Shown here: positions 59,897-64,000 of the stretch, piece by piece | How positions within the stretch are numbered: the first letter of the stretch is position 1 | Layout of the letters: every line of letters starts with the position of its first letter | DNA from: Celoporthe dispersa | Lineage: Eukaryota > Ascomycota > Sordariomycetes > Diaporthales > Cryphonectriaceae | Length of the DNA stretch: 64,000 nucleotides | Reading direction: 5' to 3' | Assembly (NCBI GenBank): GCA_016584495.1 | Contig: WAID01000011.1 | Coordinates: forward strand, 928,987-992,986 | Translations under genes and position numbers: made by a program | Notes under the pieces: model-generated | Databases searched by the model: none | Seen by the model: only the letters and a program-made list of their open reading frames with translations | What the model was told of the DNA's origin: nothing

Positions 59897-62800
59897 ATGG
59901 ACCAAGACCATACCATCGAGGCGTTGGCCTCGCAGCAGAGGCGGCGGCGGACTTCAGCACCTGATACAGACCAACACGACACGGCGTCGAGATCAGGCCC
60001 CTCCAGACATACCCAGTCGCTCTCGACCGCCCAAGATGCCGCCTCGCAAGCAGACCCCGATACTTGTCGCATATGTAGGGGAGATGGGACCCCCGAGGAG
60101 CCTCTGTTCTACCCCTGCAAATGCAGCGGCAGCATAAAGTTTGTTCACCAGGACTGTCTCATGGAGTGGCTCTCGCACTCCCAGAAGAAGCACTGCGAGC
60201 TCTGCAAGACGCCCTTCCGCTTCACCAAGCTCTACGCCCCCGACATGCCCAAGACCGTACCGGCCTACGTCTTCGTCAGCCACATCGCCAAATACATCTT
60301 CCGAAATATACTGGTCTGGGCGCGAGCCGCCTTGGTCCTGATGGTCTGGCTCGTCTGGCTCCCGTATCTGATGAGGAGGGTCTGGTCTGCTCTTTTCTGG
60401 CTGAGCGACGAGGGGCTCGGTCCTGTCTGGGGCAGGTCAGACGCCACCAACGCCTTGAGCTCGAGCACCAGCACGACACCTGGTGCGGCTACCTGTCCAT
60501 CGAGTCCCCTGTCCGCCGAGTCCACCACGGCCGCCACCGTCAAGGACATCATGAGCCAGGTGTCGCGTGGCGCTGGTTCCCCGACGACCACATCCCTTTA
60601 TGGTATCAACATCACTACCGACAACCCGCTGTCTAACATACTGCTCAACATGTTCCTCGGGAGCTTCTACCTGGGCGGATCTGGCCCGTGGGACGACGCA
60701 TCATCCCCTGAGGTGCAGAACAAGGCCACGCCGATTCCCACGCACCAACCTACACTGCTGAGCGACGTCAAGTTCCTGCAGAAGCTCTCCTCGGCCTCCC
60801 CTGCCCTCGGCGGGTTTGCCATCGACATCCTGGAAGGACAGATCATCACCGTCCTCGTGATCATCTGCTTCATCCTGATCATTCTGGTCCGCGACTACGT
60901 CGTCCAGCAGCAGCCGGATATCAACATGCGGGCTGCATTTGCCGCTGCAGAGAATCAAGTCCCGGCAGATGCTGCAATGCCAGCAGACGCACCGCCGGCC
61001 GAGGGGGCGCACTTTACTCCGATCGAAGATTTGGGACCAGGCGAGACTGACCTGTTCCATGGCCTTGAGCATGAAGATGATGGCGCGAGCACGCAGGCAG
61101 TGGATGGAAACGCGGAGGACAGAGCCGCCTACTGGCCCCGCGCCTTAGATGACACCCCCACGGTGGACAGCGAGGTGCGGCAGCGACGGGCCTTTGCAGA
61201 AAGGACGGCTGACCACCCTGCCTGGCCTACGACGGAAACCTCTCGGCCTGGATCCTCCAGACAGTCCTACGTCCCTGTTCATGATAGCGCTGGCCCAGCG
61301 GAGAAGTACGTGAGAATACACCGCCAGGCACAGGGGGATGCCGATGAGATACGTCGTATTGCTCGCGAGGAAAACCTCGAAGAGGAGCTGGCGTTTTACC
61401 TCGGCATCGGAAAGGCTGTCGTCTCTCGAGATCAGGCGGAGGCATCTGCCGAGGAAGGCGGCGGATCGTCGAGTTCAGGAAGACTACGCCGAGTGCCGAG
61501 CTGGGATTGGCCAAGAGAGGAGTCGAAAGCGTCTGGCAAGGGGAAGAGCCCAGTTGTCGACGACTTTGTTGATGCTGGCGGGGACCAAGACCACTCCTCG
61601 CGGCCACGATCTGCCACGGACGGACCGCAGATCGTCGGGGCCGTGAATCCACTGGGCCATAATACCTGGTCTTATGCGGAACCCTCTCCAGATGCACCGC
61701 GCTTGCCCAGCTCGGATGCAAGATCTCGAGGACCCGTTCCAGACGTGACCGCCTCGGCCTCGCAGTGGGCCTACATGACACCGCCTTCGAGCACGTTAGC
61801 GGAGAGCGCGTCGTCCAGTGCGCAGGGCCGAACACCCAGCTCATCCGGCAGCAACGACTCCACACATAATCAGACCGGTATCCCCGAACGTGACATGTTT
61901 GATGCCGCACTGGAGGCTCACCGGGCTGACGACTGGGAAACACTCTCGGAATTTGATGCACAGCTGGGCGAGCCGCAGCAACAGATAGATGCGGATGTGC
62001 CGGCAGAAGACATGAGAGCCCGTGAGCACCCTCGACCCGCTGGTTTCACCCAGTTTGTGGCAGATTTCATGTGGCGCGACGTTGATGCCATACCCTCCAC
62101 GAACTTCCTCCGTTGCCAGACCCAGCCGACGAGTTCTTCGACCAGGAACAAGACGCCGCTCTGGCTCTTGCAGAGATCATCCTCAGCTCCTAGAGCAGGA
62201 CCAAGAGGTAGTAGCTGCCGCTGCCGCTGCAGGAATCGACGCCGAAGCGGAGGCCATCGATGACGCGGAGGATCTAGAAGGCATTCTCGAACTTTTGGGT
62301 ATGCGCGGACCTATTGCCGGCCTGTTTCAGAATGCTCTCTTTTGCGCTTTTCTGGTGTCTATCACCCTCTTCATCGGCGTGTTCATGCCATACAACCTGG
62401 GCCGGCTCACCATCTGGCTGGTTGCCAACCCGATCCGGCCTATCCGCATGGTATTCGGCATCTCAAGCTTCGTCCAAGATCTAGCTGTATTGGCGGGAGG
62501 GTTAGGATCTACACTGGCGTTTGGCGCTATGAACGGGCTCATCTCGTTCTTCCGCCCGGAGTCGCCGCAGCTGATTCTGGTCAGAAGCCTGTTGCAGAGG
62601 TCGTGGGCTCTGATGGAGAGTTCCGGTGGCAGGTTGCGTGACAGCGGGATGGTTGATCTTTCCTTTTGCTCAGCCGAGGAGCTACGCAACTTTTCCATCG
62701 TCAGCCACGCCGCCCTGTTGACGCTGAAGAGCCAGGCGGCTTTTGTGCTCGCTGCCATCGGAAGAGGTATCGTGTTCATCTTTGGCGGACAGTACTCCAC

Positions 62801-64000
62801 CAAGATGGCAGAGGTTGCAACACAGGCCGCAACGGTGTCCTCTCTGGTCTGGCAAGGTCTCAAGGATATCTCCAGCCTCTTCTCGCTTCGAAGCTCGTGG
62901 GTCATTGACTTTGGTGCATCCGAGACTGCGGTATCCCTGAGTCCCGAGCTGGCATCGTGGGGTGCTATGGATCGGCTGTGGGCCATCCTGGGTGGATATA
63001 TCGCTATGTGTGTTGGCGCAGCGTCCTACCTTGGACGCGGAACTCCTATAGCCGGAAGGCTTGGGCAGGAATGGGAGGCCACACTCATTGACGTGCTGGT
63101 CCAGGCCAGTGGCGTTATGAAGGTCATCCTCATTATCGGCATCGAGATGCTGATCTTCCCGCTGTATTGCGGGCTGCTGCTGGACGTGGCTTTGCTTCCC
63201 CTCTTCGAAGACACGACCATCATGTCGCGAGCGATGTTTACAGTCAACTATCCCCTCACATCCATATTTGTGCATTGGTTTGTCGGCACTGGATACATGT
63301 TTCACTTTGCCCTCTTTGTATCCATGTGCCGCAAGATCATGCGCAAAGGTGTTTTGTGTAAGTCTGCCCAGTCCTCTGCGTGCGCTTACCCCGTCTGCCA
63401 CTGACACCGTTGCTGCTTTAGACTTCATCCGCGATCCCGACGACGCTGAATTTCACCCCGTCCGTGACGTCCTCGAACGGAACGTCACTACGCAGCTCCG
63501 CAAAATCCTGTTCTCCGCTTTTGTCTACGGCGCTCTGGTCATCGTTTGCCTCGGTGGCGTGGTTTGGGCCCTGTCCTATGGGTTCCAGAGTGTCCTGCCC
63601 ATATACTACTCATCGAACGACCCTGTCCTGGAATTCCCGATCGATCTGCTCTTTTACAACTTCCTAATGCCTCTTGCAGTCAAATTCTTCCGGCCTAGTG
63701 ACGGCCTACACGCCATGTATACCTGGTGGTTCCGCAAGCTGGCTCGAACTCTGCGGCTCACCTGGTTCCTGTTCGGCGAGCGAAGGATCGACGAGGAGGG
63801 GACCCTCGAGCTGAGCTCGGACTCTGGCTCGCAGGCACTGCCGCTGTGGAAGAGGCTGTTCTTGGAAGTCGACGGCCAGGCTGTGGTACCAAAAACCTGG
63901 AAGGACACGTTCGAGGGGGGCCATGCCAAACCATCCCCTCCCCTCAGCCACGTTCTTCATAGAGCGCTTGATATCGACAAGGCTCATCTTGTGCGGACAA
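59897..64000 (+). CDS. DOA10: DOA10/SSM4 (MARCH6-like) ER ubiquitin ligase, truncated at the right edge (frame broken twice)
   Basis: ER- and inner-nuclear-membrane E3 ligase that ubiquitinates degron-bearing proteins for proteasomal destruction (family knowledge). Exons 59897-63357 and 63422 to the window edge (intron GTAAGT/TTTAG). The RING-CH finger is C57, C60, C74, C76, H84, C87, C100, C103 (C4HC3), followed by many membrane segments. Conserved blocks include IAREENLEEELAFYLGIGKA, ISLF-type membrane helices and FIRDPDDAEFHPVRDVLERN after the intron. The frame changes at the CCC run 62093-62095 (one C short) and near 62187-62190 (one C short); both are repaired by adding one C, joining DAIPLHELPPLPDPADEFF and ILSSLEQDQEVV. 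The rest of the gene lies beyond the window. The divergent neighbour shares its promoter region. Confidence 0.93.

Noticed and set aside
1..64000. CRISPR array, bacterial operons or phage
   Set aside because: The window is eukaryotic nuclear DNA with spliceosomal introns; no array of spaced repeats was seen.

Overview
The window is nuclear DNA of a filamentous ascomycete (Pezizomycotina, most likely Sordariomycetes). Genes have short introns with GTAAGT-like donors and CTAAC-type branch points, promoters are long and pyrimidine-rich, and the proteins include fungal types such as a Tup1/RCO-1 repressor, an NHA1-type antiporter, a fused Ade5,7 enzyme, a Zn2Cys6 regulator and a BIM1-like copper protein. 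No rRNA, tRNA, CRISPR array or recognisable transposon was seen.

Layout: NHA1 antiporter (+, 1.6-4.8 kb); small cysteine-rich secreted protein (+, 6.5-7.3); a gene-free stretch; TUP1/rco-1 (+, 11.2-13.4) convergent with an RNase MRP subunit Rmp1 homologue (-, 13.9-14.9), which is divergent from ADE5,7 (+, 15.8-18.1). A minus-strand block follows: Zn2Cys6 factor, PEBP-family protein, 79-residue cysteine-rich protein, hydrophilic 259-residue protein and a 1,200-residue HeLo-like/pseudokinase/trypsin-like protein (26.3-29.9). After about 5 kb without genes come a BIM1-like protein (-) and a ferric reductase (+), then arginyl-tRNA synthetase (+, 40.3-42.7). An accessory-looking pair diverges from a 1.15-kb spacer: a STAND/NLR-like protein (-, 43.9-46.2) and a DUF7025-type AAA ATPase (+, 47.4-51.4). 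The window ends with a flavin monooxygenase (-), a large membrane-anchored helical protein of the misnamed 'hoxa13' group (-) and the start of DOA10/SSM4 (+), which runs off the right edge.

A property of the whole window is that most long genes are broken by single-base insertions or deletions, usually at short homopolymers. About sixteen were located. Each restores a family-like reading frame when one base is added or dropped, and exon lengths then sum to whole codons. They hit conserved housekeeping genes (TUP1, ADE5,7, DOA10, NHA1), so sequencing or assembly error is much more likely than mass pseudogenisation. CDS entries give the whole gene span with exons and break points.

The most interesting biology is the HeLo-like/pseudokinase/protease fusion and the divergent STAND-like/AAA pair, both plausible parts of fungal self/non-self recognition, and the BIM1-like/ferric-reductase pair, a possible metal-uptake unit. 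Family assignments rest on recognising conserved motifs by eye; no database search was run.
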